DNA of 64,000 bases from Paracoccus subflavus (GCF_004310345.1 NZ_SISK01000009.1:62001-126000), one strand, 5' to 3'; numbered from the stretch's first letter, positions 35,375 to 45,450 are shown. Made by a program: numbers and translations. Notes: generated from the letters alone by a model not told the origin.

Positions 35375-35403
35375 TTGACGCGGCAGGCCAAACCGGTCAT
35401 AAG
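35375..35403 (+). promoter_or_regulatory. Predicted sigma-70-type promoter of the S10 ribosomal operon
   Basis: TTGACG (35375-35380), 17-base spacer, CATAAG (35398-35403). It lies about 150 bases upstream of rpsJ and downstream of the EPS operon end. Housekeeping promoters of this form are expected for ribosomal operons. Confidence 0.6.
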
Positions 35404-35446
35404 CCCGCATCGCCAGCCGATCTTCGGAATCGGTCGCAGGCGCAGG

Positions 35447-35468
35447 GGCCGCCCGCCAAGGGGCGGCC
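35447..35468 (+). terminator. Hairpin between EPS operon and rpsJ (terminator or leader attenuator)
   Basis: Perfect 8-bp stem GGCCGCCC/GGGCGGCC, loop GCCAAG, then TTGCCCTTTCTAT. It could end transcription from the EPS side, but it lies downstream of the predicted S10 promoter, so it would also sit in the rpsJ leader and may act as an attenuator. Confidence 0.6.
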
Positions 35469-35552
35469 TTGCCCTTTCTATACGGTCCGACGCTGGCGCC
35501 ACATGGGGTGTCGTCAGCCTCTCGACTGGAACTCCCCGCCAGAGGGACGACG

Positions 35553-35861
35553 ATGCAAAGTCAGAATATCCGCATCCGGCTGAAGGCCTTCGATTATCGG
35601 GTGCTGGAAGCCAGCACCCAGGAAATCGTGAACACGGCCAAGCGCACCGGCGCAACCGTTCGCGGCCCGATTCCGCTGCCGAACAAGATCGAGAAATTCA
35701 CCGTTCTGCGCGGCCCGCACATCGACAAGAAGTCGCGCGACCAGTGGGAAATCCGCACGCACAAGCGTCTGCTGGACATCGTCGATCCGACGCCGCAGAC
35801 CGTTGACGCCCTCATGAAGCTCGATCTCGCCGCCGGCGTGGATGTCGAGATCAAGGTGTAA
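35553..35861 (+). CDS. rpsJ: 30S ribosomal protein S10
   Basis: 102 residues. Begins [18 protein letters not shown] and contains [13 protein letters not shown] and [18 protein letters not shown], diagnostic for S10. Binds 16S rRNA of the 30S head and acts with NusB in antitermination. The ATG at 35553 has AGAGGGA upstream. First gene of the S10 operon here; rpsG/fusA/tufA, which often precede it, are not in the window upstream. Confidence 0.97.
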   Translation: MQSQNIRIRLKAFDYRVLEASTQEIVNTAKRTGATVRGPIPLPNKIEKFTVLRGPHIDKKSRDQWEIRTHKRLLDIVDPTPQTVDALMKLDLAAGVDVEIKV

Positions 35862-35871
35862 GGAGGGGATG

Positions 35872-36768
35872 ATGCTGCGTACTGGTGTTATCGCCAAGAA
35901 ACTGGGCATGACCCGGCTGTTCCTGGACGACGGCCGTCAGGTTCCCGTGACCGTCCTGCAACTGGACAGCCTGCAGGTCGTCGATCAGCGCACCGCCGCG
36001 CGCGACGGCTATACCGCCGTGCAACTGGGCGCCGGTGAAGCCAAGGCCAAGCGCACGACCGCCGCGCTGCGCGGCCATTTCGCCAAGGCCAGTGTTGCGC
36101 CCAAGCGCAAGATCGCGGAATTCCGCGTCGCCGAAGAAAACCTGATCAATGTGGGCGAAGAAATCACCGCTGACCACTATTTCGCGGGTCAGTATGTGGA
36201 CATCGCCGGCACCTCGATCGGCAAGGGCTTTGCGGGCGCGATGAAGCGCCACAACTTCGGCGGTCTGCGCGCCTCGCACGGCGTGTCGATCAGCCACCGC
36301 TCGCACGGCTCGACCGGCCAGTGCCAGGACCCCGGCAAGGTGTTCAAGGGCAAGAAGATGGCCGGCCATCTGGGTGCCGTCCGCGTGACGACCCAGAACC
36401 TGCAGGTTGTGCGCACCGATGCCGACCGTGGCCTGATCATGGTCAAGGGCTCGGTTCCCGGCTCCAAGGGTGGCTGGGTCACGATCAAGGATGCCGTGAA
36501 AAAGGCGACGCCCGAGAACGTGATCTATCCCGCCGCGCTGAAGTCCGCCGCCGAGGAGGCCCGTCGCCTGGCCGAAGCCGCCGCCGCCGAGGCCGCCGCC
36601 GCCGAGGAAGCCGCGCGCGAGGCCGCCGCCGCCGAGGCTGCCGCCGCCGAGGAAGCCGCATTGGCCGAAGCGCAGGCTGCGATCGCTGCCGACAAGGAAG
36701 CTGCCGATCCCAATGCGGACAAGGCTGCCGACGGTGACACCGCTGCCGCGCCCGAAGGAGACAAGTGA
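35872..36768 (+). CDS. rplC: 50S ribosomal protein L3 with long Ala/Glu-rich C-terminal tail
   Basis: 298 residues. The core (1-225) has [33 protein letters not shown] and [24 protein letters not shown], all standard L3. Residues 226-298 are a low-complexity tail of Ala, Glu, Asp and Lys that is absent from E. coli L3 (about 209 residues). The tail is encoded by imperfect GCC GCC GCC GAG repeats, prone to length change. L3 initiates 50S assembly near the peptidyl-transferase centre. The second of two adjacent ATGs (35872) is used; AAGGAGG is just upstream. Stop overlaps rplD (TGATG). Confidence 0.96.
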   Translation: MLRTGVIAKKLGMTRLFLDDGRQVPVTVLQLDSLQVVDQRTAARDGYTAVQLGAGEAKAKRTTAALRGHFAKASVAPKRKIAEFRVAEENLINVGEEITADHYFAGQYVDIAGTSIGKGFAGAMKRHNFGGLRASHGVSISHRSHGSTGQCQDPGKVFKGKKMAGHLGAVRVTTQNLQVVRTDADRGLIMVKGSVPGSKGGWVTIKDAVKKATPENVIYPAALKSAAEEARRLAEAAAAEAAAAEEAAREAAAAEAAAAEEAALAEAQAAIAADKEAADPNADKAADGDTAAAPEGDK

Positions 36769-37388
36769 TGAAACTTGATGTGATCAAGCTGGATTCCGGC
36801 GTCGCCGGGTCGATCGAGCTGGCCGACGATATCTTCGGGCTGGAGCCGCGTGGCGACATCCTGCAGCGGGTCGTCCGCTGGCAGCGCGCCAAGGCGCAGG
36901 CCGGAACCCATTCGGTTCTGGGCAAGTCGGACGTCAGCTATTCGACCAAGAAGATCTATCGCCAGAAGGGCACCGGCGGCGCCCGCCACGGGTCCCGCAA
37001 GGCGCCGACCTTCCGTCATGGCGGCACCTACAAGGGGCCGACCCCGCGCTCGCACGCCTTTGACCTGCCCAAGAAGGTGCGGGCCCTGGGTCTGCGTCAT
37101 GCGCTGTCGGCCAAGGCCAATGCGGGCGAACTGGTGATCGTCGAGGATCTGAACCTGGGCGATGCCAAGACCGCAGCGGTCGCCAAGGCCGTCAAGGAAA
37201 ACGGCTGGAAGCGCGTGCTGGTGATCGACGGGACCGAGGTCAACGAAGGCTTCGCCCGCGCCGCCCGCAACATCGAAGGCGTGGACATCCTGCCGTCGAT
37301 GGGCGCCAATGTGTATGACATCCTCAGGCGCGACACGCTGGTGATCACGCGCTCGGGTGTCGAAGCTCTGGAGGCTCGGTTGAAATGA
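36768..37388 (+). CDS. rplD: 50S ribosomal protein L4
   Basis: 206 residues. [27 protein letters not shown] and [21 protein letters not shown] are the extended-loop signatures of L4, which reaches into the exit tunnel and in gamma-proteobacteria also represses its own operon. The ATG is in a TGATG overlap with rplC; the stop overlaps rplW (ATGA). Confidence 0.97.
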   Translation: MKLDVIKLDSGVAGSIELADDIFGLEPRGDILQRVVRWQRAKAQAGTHSVLGKSDVSYSTKKIYRQKGTGGARHGSRKAPTFRHGGTYKGPTPRSHAFDLPKKVRALGLRHALSAKANAGELVIVEDLNLGDAKTAAVAKAVKENGWKRVLVIDGTEVNEGFARAARNIEGVDILPSMGANVYDILRRDTLVITRSGVEALEARLK

Positions 37389-37681
37389 GCGCGAAAGCTG
37401 AACATTACGACGTGATCGTCAAGCCGATCATCACCGAGAAAGCCACCATGACGTCCGAAAACAACGGCGTGGTCTTTCAGGTGTCCAAGGACGCCAACAA
37501 GCCGCAGATCAAGCAGGCGGTCGAGGCGCTGTTCGGCGTCAAGGTGAAGGCGATCAACACCACCATCACCAAGGGCAAGCAAAAGCGTTTCCGGGGCCAG
37601 CTTGGCCGCCGCAGCGACGTGAAGAAGGCCTATGTGACGCTGGAGCCGGGCAACACCATCGACGTGTCCACCGGACTCTGA
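37385..37681 (+). CDS. rplW: 50S ribosomal protein L23
   Basis: 98 residues with [38 protein letters not shown] and [11 protein letters not shown]23 sits at the tunnel exit and is the docking site for trigger factor and SRP. Overlaps rplD by four bases and is followed by a hairpin before rplB. Confidence 0.97.
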   Translation: MSAKAEHYDVIVKPIITEKATMTSENNGVVFQVSKDANKPQIKQAVEALFGVKVKAINTTITKGKQKRFRGQLGRRSDVKKAYVTLEPGNTIDVSTGL

Positions 37682-37696
37682 TAACAGGCGCGAATC

Positions 37697-37724
37697 CGCG
37701 GCCTCGGGTTGAACCGGGGCCGCG
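37697..37724 (+). terminator. Hairpin between rplW and rplB (attenuator-like)
   Basis: 11-bp stem (37697-37707 with 37714-37724), one G-T wobble, loop GTTGAA, followed by ATCTTTTG. A terminator-shaped element inside the S10 operon; it could reduce or regulate readthrough into rplB. Confidence 0.55.
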
Positions 37725-37777
37725 ATCTTTTGACGACAACGGACCACACCTGGTCCAAAGCAACGGAAGACAGAAAG

Positions 37778-38617
37778 ATGGCATTGAAGTCGTACAAACC
37801 GACGACGCCTGGCCAGCGCGGGCTGGTTCTGATCGACCGTTCGGAGCTTTGGAAAGGTCGCCCGGTCAAGGCCCTCACCGAAGGCCTGACCAAGAACGGC
37901 GGTCGGAACAACACCGGACGGATCACCATGCGCCGCAAGGGCGGCGGGGCAAAGCGCCTGTATCGCATCGTCGATTTCCGGCGCACCAAGTTCGACATGG
38001 CCGCGACGGTGGAACGGATCGAATACGATCCCAACCGCACCGCGTTCATTGCGCTGATCGCCTATGACGACGGCGAGCGCGCCTATATCATCGCGCCGCA
38101 GCGCCTGGCCGTGGGCGACAAGGTGATCGCCGGCGCCAAGGTGGACGTGAAGCCCGGCAACGCCATGCCGTTCAGCGGGATGCCGATCGGCACGATCGTC
38201 CACAACGTCGAACTGAAGCCCGGCAAGGGCGGACAGATCGCCCGTTCGGCGGGCACCTATGCCCAGTTCGTTGGCCGCGACGGCGGCTATGCCCAGATCC
38301 GCCTGTCCTCGGGCGAGCTGCGTCTGGTGCGGCAGGAATGCATGGCGACCATCGGCGCCGTGTCGAACGCCGATCATTCGAACCAGAACCTGGGCAAGGC
38401 CGGGCGCAACCGTCACAAGGGCATTCGTCCCAGCGTGCGCGGCGTCGCCATGAATCCGATCGACCACCCGCATGGCGGCGGCGAGGGCCGCACCTCGGGC
38501 GGCCGCACGCCGGTCACGCCCTGGGGCAAGGACACCAAGGGCAAGAAGACCCGCAGCAACAAGGCGACCGACAAGTACATCTTGCGCTCGCGTCACGCGA
38601 AGAAGAAGGGCCGCTGA
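37778..38617 (+). CDS. rplB: 50S ribosomal protein L2
   Basis: 279 residues. [34 protein letters not shown], the central [13 protein letters not shown] and the C-terminal [26 protein letters not shown] loop with the conserved His of the peptidyl-transferase region identify L2. The ATG at 37778 follows an AGAAAG; the frame extends to 37709 without a start site. Confidence 0.97.
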   Translation: MALKSYKPTTPGQRGLVLIDRSELWKGRPVKALTEGLTKNGGRNNTGRITMRRKGGGAKRLYRIVDFRRTKFDMAATVERIEYDPNRTAFIALIAYDDGERAYIIAPQRLAVGDKVIAGAKVDVKPGNAMPFSGMPIGTIVHNVELKPGKGGQIARSAGTYAQFVGRDGGYAQIRLSSGELRLVRQECMATIGAVSNADHSNQNLGKAGRNRHKGIRPSVRGVAMNPIDHPHGGGEGRTSGGRTPVTPWGKDTKGKKTRSNKATDKYILRSRHAKKKGR

Positions 38618-38620
38618 TCC

Positions 38621-38899
38621 ATGGCACGTTCTATCTGGAAGGGCCCCTTTGTTGACGCCTATGTGCTCAAGAAAGCGGAAAAGGCCCGCGACTCGGGGAA
38701 ATCCGATGTCATCAAGATCTGGTCGCGTCGTTCGACCATCCTGCCGCAATTCGTCGGCCTGACCTTTGGCGTCTACAACGGGCAGAAGCACATTCCCGTT
38801 GCCGTGTCCGAGGAAATGATCGGCCAGAAATTCGGTGAATATTCGCCCACCCGGACCTATTACGGTCACGCGGCGGACAAGAAAGCCAAGAGGAAGTAA
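38621..38899 (+). CDS. rpsS: 30S ribosomal protein S19
   Basis: 92 residues, [38 protein letters not shown] and GHKLGEF-like [19 protein letters not shown]. It binds the 30S head with S13. Three bases after rplB. Confidence 0.97.
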   Translation: MARSIWKGPFVDAYVLKKAEKARDSGKSDVIKIWSRRSTILPQFVGLTFGVYNGQKHIPVAVSEEMIGQKFGEYSPTRTYYGHAADKKAKRK

Positions 38900-38904
38900 T
38901 CGTC

Positions 38905-39285
38905 ATGGGTAAGGAAAACAATCCGCGCCGCGTGGCGGAGAACGAGGCGTTCGCGAAGACCAAGATGCTTCGCACCTCGCCGCAGAAGCTGAATCTGGTC
39001 GCGCAACTGATCCGCGGCAAGAAGGTGGACAAGGCCCTGGCCGACCTGACCTTCTCGCACAAGCGGATCGCGGGCGACGTGAAGAAGTGCCTGCAATCGG
39101 CGATTGCCAATGCCGAGAACAACCATAACCTGGACGTCGACAACCTGGTCGTCGCCGAGGCCTGGGTCGGCAAGAACCTGGTGATGAAGCGCGGCCGTCC
39201 GCGGGCGCGGGGCCGGTATGGCAAGATCATGAAGCCGTTTTCGGAAATCACCATCAAGGTGCGCCAAGTCGAGGAGCAAGCGTAA
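38905..39285 (+). CDS. rplV: 50S ribosomal protein L22
   Basis: 126 residues. [26 protein letters not shown] and [23 protein letters not shown] are L22 signatures; the hairpin loop lines the exit tunnel and is the usual site of macrolide-resistance changes. The stop overlaps rpsC by one base. Confidence 0.97.
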   Translation: MGKENNPRRVAENEAFAKTKMLRTSPQKLNLVAQLIRGKKVDKALADLTFSHKRIAGDVKKCLQSAIANAENNHNLDVDNLVVAEAWVGKNLVMKRGRPRARGRYGKIMKPFSEITIKVRQVEEQA

Positions 39286-40001
39286 TGGGTCAGAAGGTCA
39301 ATCCGATCGGCATGCGCCTCCAGGTCAACCGCACCTGGGACAGCCGCTGGTACGCCGACGACAAGGACTATGGCAACCTGCTGCTGGAAGACCTGAAGAT
39401 CCGGGACTTCATCAAGACGGAAGCCAAGCAGGCCGGCATCAGCCGCGTCATCATCGAGCGTCCGCACCGCAAGTGCCGGGTGACGATCCATGCCGCGCGT
39501 CCGGGCGTGATCATCGGCAAGAAGGGCGCCGATATCGAGGTGCTGCGCACCAAGCTGGCGAACTTCACCAAGTCGGAAGTTCACCTGAACATCGTCGAGG
39601 TCCGCAAGCCGGAAGTCGATGCCGCCCTGGTGGCGGAATCGATCGCCCAGCAGCTTGAGCGTCGGGTGTCGTTCCGCCGCGCCATGAAGCGCGCGGTGCA
39701 GAATGCGATGCGCATGGGCGCCCTGGGCATCCGGGTGAACGTGGCGGGCCGCCTTGGCGGTGCCGAGATCGCGCGGACCGAATGGTATCGCGAGGGGCGG
39801 GTGCCGCTGCACACGCTGCGCGCCGACATCGACTATGCGCTGGCCGAAGCCACGACCCCTTACGGGATCATCGGGGTGAAGACCTGGATCTTCAAGGGCG
39901 AGATCATGGAGCATGACCCCCAGGCCCGCGACCGCAAGGCCGCCGAGGCTCAGGAAGGTCCGGCCCCCCGTGGTCCGCGCCGTGACCGCGACGCGCGTTA
40001 A
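39285..40001 (+). CDS. rpsC: 30S ribosomal protein S3
   Basis: 238 residues. [25 protein letters not shown], a KH domain with [12 protein letters not shown], and [31 protein letters not shown]3 lines the mRNA entry tunnel. Starts at the last base of the rplV stop. Confidence 0.97.
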   Translation: MGQKVNPIGMRLQVNRTWDSRWYADDKDYGNLLLEDLKIRDFIKTEAKQAGISRVIIERPHRKCRVTIHAARPGVIIGKKGADIEVLRTKLANFTKSEVHLNIVEVRKPEVDAALVAESIAQQLERRVSFRRAMKRAVQNAMRMGALGIRVNVAGRLGGAEIARTEWYREGRVPLHTLRADIDYALAEATTPYGIIGVKTWIFKGEIMEHDPQARDRKAAEAQEGPAPRGPRRDRDAR

Positions 40002-40012
40002 GGAGCTGAATC

Positions 40013-40426
40013 ATGCTGCAACCGAAACGGACCAAGTTCCGCAAACAGCACAAGGGCCGGATCCACGGTGAAGCCAAGGGCGGTTTCGCCCTGAACTTCG
40101 GCTCCTTCGCGCTGAAGGCCACCGAGCCCGAGCGGGTGACCGCCCGCCAGATCGAGGCGGCCCGCCGCGCGATCACCCGCCACATGAAGCGTCAGGGCCG
40201 CGTCTGGATCCGGATTTTCCCGGACGTGCCGGTTTCCTCGAAGCCCACCGAAGTGCGGATGGGCAAGGGCAAAGGTTCGGTCGATTTCTGGGCCGCGCGC
40301 GTCCATCCCGGCCGGATCATGTTCGAGATCGACGGCGTGTCCGACGAGATCGCGCGCGAGGCCCTGCGCCTGGGCGCCAACAAGCTGCCGGTGCTGACCC
40401 GCATCGTGGCGCGCGAAGACTGGTAA
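40013..40426 (+). CDS. rplP: 50S ribosomal protein L16
   Basis: 137 residues. [37 protein letters not shown] and [24 protein letters not shown] are diagnostic. L16 organises the tRNA-binding elbow of the 50S subunit. Followed, unusually, by a terminator hairpin and an unrelated antisense gene instead of rpmC. Confidence 0.97.
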   Translation: MLQPKRTKFRKQHKGRIHGEAKGGFALNFGSFALKATEPERVTARQIEAARRAITRHMKRQGRVWIRIFPDVPVSSKPTEVRMGKGKGSVDFWAARVHPGRIMFEIDGVSDEIAREALRLGANKLPVLTRIVAREDW

Positions 40427-40446
40427 GGCTGCACCAATTATAGTCG

Positions 40447-40477
40447 AAAGGCCCTCGGAGGTAGTCCGGGGGCCTTT
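40447..40477 (+). terminator. Strong terminator hairpin after rplP
   Basis: 13-bp stem AAAGGCCCTCGGA / TCCGGGGGCCTTT with one wobble and loop GGTAG, followed by CTCTATGC. It closes the S10 transcription unit before the inserted region; the A and T ends make it potentially bidirectional, so it could also terminate the antisense gene. Confidence 0.82.
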
Positions 40478-40516
40478 CTCTATGCGCTTTAGTCAAGTCG
40501 TATAATTTTGCTGGAG

Positions 40517-40858
40517 TTAGCTGTCGTCGTCATCAGTTTCCTCCTCAGTGTTTGAGGGAACTGAAAAGAAAGCTTTAAAAATTTCAGATGGGGGACGCCG
40601 ATACTTACGTACGACGTCAACTTCGATGCAGGGAAAGAGGTCATCCAGATCAATGATGACCAAACCAAGGCTAAGAGCTTCTTCCTGTAGCCGCAATACC
40701 GTTGAGTTGTGCAGCCTTTTTGTATCGAGAGCCGCTTTGACTTGCTCGCGTGTAAGGCAAAATCTACCGCGCTCCTTTCCGCGAAAACTAGCCTCGTATA
40801 CGTCTCTCCAAAGTGTCTCAGCTACTTCTCTAATTTTCTCATCTGTAACTTGAGGCAT
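40517..40858 (-). CDS. Small protein of unknown function inserted antisense between rplP and rpmC
   Basis: 113 residues; family not recognised. Mostly charged and helical: EKIREVAETLWRDVYEA, then an Arg/Lys-rich centre (LTREQVKAALDTKRLHNS), a short hydrophobic stretch (LGLVIIDLDDLFPCI) and an acidic tail (NTEEETDDDD). No signal peptide or transmembrane helix. The central part could be a small DNA-binding or protein-interaction domain, but I cannot name it. It is real by several signs: GGAGA ribosome-binding site before the ATG at 40858, a good promoter further upstream, and a terminator at its end. 60-base samples around it are 37-52% GC, well below the ribosomal genes, indicating acquired DNA. 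Confidence 0.75.
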   Translation of the reverse strand: MPQVTDEKIREVAETLWRDVYEASFRGKERGRFCLTREQVKAALDTKRLHNSTVLRLQEEALSLGLVIIDLDDLFPCIEVDVVRKYRRPPSEIFKAFFSVPSNTEEETDDDDS

Positions 40859-40894
40859 CCTGATCTCCAGATTTGTAAGATCGATCTATAAGGG

Positions 40895-40924
40895 CCTATA
40901 CCTGATCTGTTAGTAGGGTGTCAA
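40895..40924 (-). promoter_or_regulatory. Predicted promoter of the antisense gene
   Basis: On the minus strand: TTGACA (40924-40919), 18-base spacer, TATAGG (40900-40895), then the start codon at 40858. The -35 is a perfect consensus; with a 17-base spacer GTATAG would be the -10. It sits in the low-GC inserted segment. Confidence 0.68.
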
Positions 40925-41022
40925 CAAAAAATTGGTCCTGAGATCAAATAAACGTATCTATGGGTCAATACTCCCGTAGAAGATAGTGTTCTGACCTCGG
41001 TCGCCTGAGCTGGTGTAAATAC

Positions 41023-41051
41023 TTGCAACCTGTCAGAAATACCCGTATAAG
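41023..41051 (+). promoter_or_regulatory. Predicted promoter of the rpmC-rpsQ-rplN... unit
   Basis: TTGCAA (41023-41028), 17-base spacer, TATAAG (41046-41051), about 85 bases upstream of rpmC. It would restart ribosomal transcription after the rplP terminator and the inserted gene. Confidence 0.7.
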
Positions 41052-41135
41052 CCGGCCTTCATCACGAAACTCCACCGGGAATCAGGGTGGCCCTGCGATG
41101 CAGGGGCTCTCCGGTGATGTTGAAAGGAAAGCGCC

Positions 41136-41342
41136 ATGAAAGCGCAGGATCTGACGTCAAAGACGCCCGACCAGTTGAAGGATCAGCTTGTCGCGCTGAA
41201 GAAGGAGGCCTTCAGCCTCCGCTTCCGGCAGGCCACCGGCCAGTTGGAAAGCACCGCCCGGATGCGCGAGGTGCGCCGCGACGTGGCCCGTGTGAAGACC
41301 ATTCTGAACCAGAAGGCGGCCGATGCCGCCGCAGCGAACTGA
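41136..41342 (+). CDS. rpmC: 50S ribosomal protein L29
   Basis: 68 residues, [38 protein letters not shown] and [15 protein letters not shown]29 lies next to L23 at the tunnel exit. GAAAGG precedes the ATG. It is separated from rplP by about 710 bases of inserted sequence instead of being contiguous. Confidence 0.95.
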   Translation: MKAQDLTSKTPDQLKDQLVALKKEAFSLRFRQATGQLESTARMREVRRDVARVKTILNQKAADAAAAN

Positions 41343-41353
41343 GGAGCGGTTTC

Positions 41354-41599
41354 ATGCCCAAACGCATCCTGCAAGGCCGTGTCACCAGCGACAAGAACGA
41401 ACAGACCATCACCGTTCTGGTCGAGCGCCGCTTCAAGCATCCGCTGCTGCACAAGATCGTTCGCTCGTCCAAGAAATACCGGGCGCATGACGCGAACAAC
41501 CAGTTCAAGATGGGTGACGAGGTTCGCATCGTCGAATGCGCCCCCATCTCGAAGACGAAACGCTGGACTGTCCTGACGGACGAAGCGGTTTCCGCGTAA
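41354..41599 (+). CDS. rpsQ: 30S ribosomal protein S17
   Basis: 81 residues. [42 protein letters not shown] and [18 protein letters not shown]. Early-assembly protein of the 30S body. The frame is open further upstream inside rpmC, but GAGG before 41354 and the S17 start fix the ATG. Confidence 0.96.
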   Translation: MPKRILQGRVTSDKNEQTITVLVERRFKHPLLHKIVRSSKKYRAHDANNQFKMGDEVRIVECAPISKTKRWTVLTDEAVSA

Positions 41600-41676
41600 G
41601 TCCATTATCACAGATCAGACCATGATCGAAACCCTGGGGCCGCGCGTGGCGGTCCCCAAAGGTCGGGAGAAACCAA

Positions 41677-42045
41677 ATGATCCAGATGCAGACCAATCTG
41701 GATGTCGCTGACAACTCGGGCGCACGCCGGGTTCAGTGCATCAAGGTCCTGGGTGGTTCGCACCGTCGCTATGCGTCGGTGGGCGACATCATTGTCGTGT
41801 CCGTCAAGGAAGCCATCCCTCGGGGCCGGGTGAAGAAGGGCGACGTCCGCAAGGCCGTCGTCGTTCGCACCGCCAAGGAAGTGAAGCGCGAGGACGGAAC
41901 CTCGATCCGCTTCGACCGCAACGCCGCCGTCATCCTGAACAACCAGGGCGAGCCGGTCGGCACCCGTATCTTCGGGCCGGTCGTGCGCGAGCTGCGCGCC
42001 AAGAACTTCATGAAGATCATCTCGCTTGCGCCGGAGGTGCTGTGA
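41677..42045 (+). CDS. rplN: 50S ribosomal protein L14
   Basis: 122 residues. [44 protein letters not shown] and VTRELR-like [26 protein letters not shown]. It contacts 16S rRNA in an intersubunit bridge. The 77 bases before it contain a GC-rich imperfect hairpin (about 41636-41660). Confidence 0.97.
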   Translation: MIQMQTNLDVADNSGARRVQCIKVLGGSHRRYASVGDIIVVSVKEAIPRGRVKKGDVRKAVVVRTAKEVKREDGTSIRFDRNAAVILNNQGEPVGTRIFGPVVRELRAKNFMKIISLAPEVL

Positions 42046-42350
42046 TGGCTGCCAAGCTGAAAAAGGGCGACAAGGTCGTCGTGCTGGCCGGCAAGGACAA
42101 GGGCAAGCAGGGCGAAATCACCGCCGTCATGCCCAAGGACAACAAGGCGGTCGTTGACGGCATCAACGTCGCGATCCGTCACCAGCGCCAGACCCAGACC
42201 ACCCAGGGCGGCCGCACGCCCAAGGCGATGCCGATCGACCTGTCGAACCTGGCGCTGATGGATGCCAATGGCAAACCGACCCGCGTCGGCTTCCGCATGG
42301 AAGGCGACAAGAAGGTCCGTTTTGCCAAGACCACCGGAGACGTGATCTGA
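42045..42350 (+). CDS. rplX: 50S ribosomal protein L24
   Basis: 101 residues with a KOW motif ([20 protein letters not shown]) and [22 protein letters not shown]. Assembly initiator of 50S. TGATG overlap with rplN; stop overlaps rplE in the same way. Confidence 0.97.
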   Translation: MAAKLKKGDKVVVLAGKDKGKQGEITAVMPKDNKAVVDGINVAIRHQRQTQTTQGGRTPKAMPIDLSNLALMDANGKPTRVGFRMEGDKKVRFAKTTGDVI

Positions 42351-42910
42351 TGCTGGACGCAAGCAAATACACACCGCGCCTGAAGTCGGTCTATCGCGAG
42401 ACGATCCGGCCCGCCCTCAGGGAGGAATTCGGCTACAAGAACGACATGCAGATCCCGCGTCTGGACAAGATCGTCCTGAACATGGGCATCGGCGAGGCCG
42501 TGAAGGACACCAAGAAGGTCAAGCAGGGCGCCGAGGAGCTGTCGCTGATCGCCGGCCAGAAGGCCGTCATCACCAAGGCCAAGAACTCGATCGCGGGCTT
42601 TCGCGTGCGCGAGGAAATGCCCCTGGGCGCCAAGGTCACGCTGCGCGGCGACCGGATGTTCGAATTCCTGGACCGGCTGATCAACGTGGCCCTGCCGCGC
42701 GTGCGCGACTTTCGTGGCGTGAAGGGCACCTCGTTCGACGGCCGCGGCAACTATGCCATGGGCCTGAAGGAACACATCGTGTTTCCGGAAATCAACTTCG
42801 ACAAGGTCGACGAAGTTCTGGGAATGGACATCATCATCTGCACCACCGCGCCGACCGACGCGGAAGCGAAAGCGCTGTTGAAGCATTTCAACATGCCCTT
42901 CAATAGCTGA
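42350..42910 (+). CDS. rplE: 50S ribosomal protein L5
   Basis: 186 residues. [53 protein letters not shown] and DMIICTTA-type end ([19 protein letters not shown]). Binds 5S rRNA. Overlaps rplX by one base. Confidence 0.97.
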   Translation: MLDASKYTPRLKSVYRETIRPALREEFGYKNDMQIPRLDKIVLNMGIGEAVKDTKKVKQGAEELSLIAGQKAVITKAKNSIAGFRVREEMPLGAKVTLRGDRMFEFLDRLINVALPRVRDFRGVKGTSFDGRGNYAMGLKEHIVFPEINFDKVDEVLGMDIIICTTAPTDAEAKALLKHFNMPFNS

Positions 42911-42927
42911 TCGCGGAGGTAAGAGAT

Positions 42928-43233
42928 ATGGCAAAGAAATCCATGGTCGAGCGCGAAAAGAAGCGCGAGCGTCTGGTGGCGAAGTTCGCCGCCAAGCGCG
43001 CCTCCCTCAAGGAGGTCATCAACGACCAGTCCCGCCCGATGGAAGAGCGGTTCAAGGCAAGCCTGAAGCTGGCCGAACTGCCGCGTAATTCGTCGGAAAC
43101 GCGCCTGCACAACCGGTGCCAACTGACCGGTCGTCCGCATGCGTATTACCGCAAACTGAAACTGTCGCGGATCATGCTGCGCGAGCTTGGCTCGCAGGGG
43201 CAGATCCCCGGTCTTGTCAAGTCCAGCTGGTAA
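42928..43233 (+). CDS. rpsN: 30S ribosomal protein S14 (long, zinc-independent form)
   Basis: 101 residues, [64 protein letters not shown]. The length and lack of a CxxC pair show the C-minus form that does not need zinc. GGAGG lies upstream. Confidence 0.97.
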   Translation: MAKKSMVEREKKRERLVAKFAAKRASLKEVINDQSRPMEERFKASLKLAELPRNSSETRLHNRCQLTGRPHAYYRKLKLSRIMLRELGSQGQIPGLVKSSW

Positions 43234-43242
43234 GGGGGCAAC

Positions 43243-43641
43243 ATGTCGATGAACGATCCTCTGGGCGATATGCTGACCCGCATCCGCAATGCGCAGATGC
43301 GCGGCAAATCGACCGTGCGCACCCCGGCCTCCAAGCTGCGCGCCTGGGTTCTGGATGTGCTGAAGGCCGAGGGCTATATCCGCGGCTATGAAGAAGTGAC
43401 GACCGAGGCCGGCCATGCCGAACTGGAAATCGGTCTGAAATACCACGACGGCTCTCCGGTGATCCGGGAACTGTCGCGGGTGTCGAAGCCTGGGCGCCGC
43501 GTTTACGCAGGCGCCAGGGAAATCCCGCAGGTCCGTCAGGGTCTGGGCGTGTCCATCGTCTCGACCCCCAAGGGCGTCATGTCGGATGCAGCGGCTCGCA
43601 ACGCCAATGTCGGCGGCGAAGTCCTCTGCACCGTGTTCTGA
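43243..43641 (+). CDS. rpsH: 30S ribosomal protein S8
   Basis: 132 residues. [32 protein letters not shown], and the C-terminal [31 protein letters not shown]. Key 16S rRNA-binding protein and, in E. coli, translational repressor of the spc operon. Confidence 0.97.
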   Translation: MSMNDPLGDMLTRIRNAQMRGKSTVRTPASKLRAWVLDVLKAEGYIRGYEEVTTEAGHAELEIGLKYHDGSPVIRELSRVSKPGRRVYAGAREIPQVRQGLGVSIVSTPKGVMSDAAARNANVGGEVLCTVF

Positions 43642-43653
43642 GGAGGGCAGCAG

Positions 43654-44187
43654 ATGTCTCGGATTGGTAAAAAGCCGGTCGCTCTGCCCAAGGGCGTGAC
43701 GGCCGAGATCAAGGGTCAGACCATCGAGGTGAAGGGGCCCAAGGGCACCCGCACCTTCACGGCGACCGACGATGTGGATCTGGTGCTGGAGGAAGGGTCG
43801 GTTGCGGTCAAGCCGCGCGGCACCTCCAAGCGTGCCCGCCAGCAATGGGGCATGACCCGCTCGATGGTGGAAAACCTGACGGTCGGCGTGTCGGAAGGCT
43901 TCAAGAAAGAGCTGGAAATCCAGGGCGTGGGCTATCGCGCACAGATGCAGGGCAAGACCCTGAAGCTGGCCCTGGGCTATTCGCACGACGTGAACTTCGA
44001 AACGCCCGAGGGTGTGACGATCACGGCGCCGAAGCAGACCGAAATCGTTGTGGAAGGCATCGACCAGCAGCTTGTTGGTCAGGTGGCCGCGAACATCCGC
44101 GAATGGCGCCGGCCCGAGCCCTACAAGGGCAAGGGCATCCGCTACAAGGGTGAGTTCGTCTTCCGCAAGGAAGGCAAGAAGAAGTAA
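43654..44187 (+). CDS. rplF: 50S ribosomal protein L6
   Basis: 177 residues. [44 protein letters not shown] and the C-terminal [26 protein letters not shown]. It lies near the GTPase-associated centre. GGAGG precedes the ATG. Confidence 0.97.
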   Translation: MSRIGKKPVALPKGVTAEIKGQTIEVKGPKGTRTFTATDDVDLVLEEGSVAVKPRGTSKRARQQWGMTRSMVENLTVGVSEGFKKELEIQGVGYRAQMQGKTLKLALGYSHDVNFETPEGVTITAPKQTEIVVEGIDQQLVGQVAANIREWRRPEPYKGKGIRYKGEFVFRKEGKKK

Positions 44188-44199
44188 GGGGCGCATGAA

Positions 44200-44559
44200 A
44201 TGGCACTGAAAAAGCAAGAGCTGTTCCAGAAGCGCCGCCTGCGCGTGCGGAACAAACTGCGGGCGATGTCGAACGGCCGTCCGCGGCTGTCGGTTCATCG
44301 GTCGTCGAAGAACATCTCGGTTCAGGTCATCGACGACCTGAACGGCGTGACCCTGGCCTCGGCCAGCACGCTGGAGAAGGACTTTGGCCTGGTCGGCAAG
44401 AACAACGTCGAGGCCGCCGCCAAGATCGGCGCCGCGATTGCCGAGCGGGCAAAGGCTGCCGGGATCGAGGAAGTCGTCTTCGACCGTGGCGGCTTCATCT
44501 TCCACGGCAAGGTGAAGGCCCTGGCCGACGCCGCCCGCGAAGGCGGACTGAAGTTCTGA
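44200..44559 (+). CDS. rplR: 50S ribosomal protein L18
   Basis: 119 residues. [56 protein letters not shown] and [24 protein letters not shown]. Binds 5S rRNA with L5. The 123-base gap to rpsE is GC-rich with short dyads but no T-tract. Confidence 0.97.
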   Translation: MALKKQELFQKRRLRVRNKLRAMSNGRPRLSVHRSSKNISVQVIDDLNGVTLASASTLEKDFGLVGKNNVEAAAKIGAAIAERAKAAGIEEVVFDRGGFIFHGKVKALADAAREGGLKF

Positions 44560-44682
44560 TGATGCGGCCGGCGTCCGGGGAAACCGGCGCGCCGTCCCGA
44601 TGATCCGGGGGCGTCTTTCGGGGCGCCCACCAGGATTGGCACAACGGGCGCGGATCGCGCGCCAGCACAGAAGGAATGCCTT

Positions 44683-45252
44683 ATGGCAGAACGTGACAAC
44701 CGCCGGGGCGGCCGCCGCGAAGAACGCGAGGAAAACCCGGAATTCCAGGATCGTCTGGTTGCGATCAACCGCGTGTCGAAAACCGTCAAGGGCGGCAAGC
44801 GCTTCGGCTTTGCGGCCCTGGTCGTGGTGGGCGATCAGCGCGGCCGCGTCGGATTCGGCAAGGGCAAGGCCAAGGAAGTGCCCGAGGCGATCCGCAAGGC
44901 GACCGAACAGGCCAGGCGTTCGCTGGTCCGCGTGCCGCTGCGCGACGGCCGCACCCTGCATCATGACATCGAAGGCCGCCACGGCGCGGGCAAGGTGATC
45001 ATGCGCACCGCCGTTCCGGGAACCGGCATCATCGCCGGCGGCCCAATGCGCGCCGTGTTCGAGATGCTGGGCGTGCAGGACGTCGTGGCGAAATCGCAGG
45101 GGTCGCAGAACCCCTATAACATGATCCGCGCGACCCTGGACGGCCTGAAAAAGGAAGCCAGCCCCCGCTCGGTCGCGCAGCGTCGCGGCAAGAAGGTGGC
45201 CGACATCCTGCCGCAGGACAACAAACCGGCCGCCGAGCCGGTCGAAGCGTAA
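44683..45252 (+). CDS. rpsE: 30S ribosomal protein S5
   Basis: 189 residues. [46 protein letters not shown] and [29 protein letters not shown] are diagnostic. S5 affects decoding accuracy and lines the mRNA entry. The ATG at 44683 has GAAGGAA upstream. Confidence 0.97.
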   Translation: MAERDNRRGGRREEREENPEFQDRLVAINRVSKTVKGGKRFGFAALVVVGDQRGRVGFGKGKAKEVPEAIRKATEQARRSLVRVPLRDGRTLHHDIEGRHGAGKVIMRTAVPGTGIIAGGPMRAVFEMLGVQDVVAKSQGSQNPYNMIRATLDGLKKEASPRSVAQRRGKKVADILPQDNKPAAEPVEA

Positions 45253-45264
45253 GGAGACAGGCGC

Positions 45265-45450
45265 ATGGCAACCATCGTCGTCAAGCAGATCGGCAGCCCG
45301 ATCCGCCGCCCCGCCATCCAGCGCGAGACGCTGAAGGGCCTGGGCCTGAACAAGATGCACCGCACCCGCGAGTTGGAGGATACGCCTTCGATCCGCGGCA
45401 TGGTCGCCAAGATCCCGCATCTGGTGGCGATCATCGAAGAAAAGGCCTGA
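45265..45450 (+). CDS. rpmD: 50S ribosomal protein L30
   Basis: 61 residues. [50 protein letters not shown], the complete L30 pattern. Normally rplO follows directly; here a terminator and three unrelated genes intervene. Confidence 0.96.
   Translation: MATIVVKQIGSPIRRPAIQRETLKGLGLNKMHRTRELEDTPSIRGMVAKIPHLVAIIEEKA

Noticed and set aside
40548..40853. Plus-strand frame inside the rplP-rpmC insertion
   Set aside because: Opposite the minus-strand gene, which has the better start signals, a consensus promoter and a terminator.
42751..45420. Long minus-strand open frame across rplE to rpsE
   Set aside because: Antisense shadow of ten ribosomal-type genes; no conserved domain, and it spans several gene boundaries.
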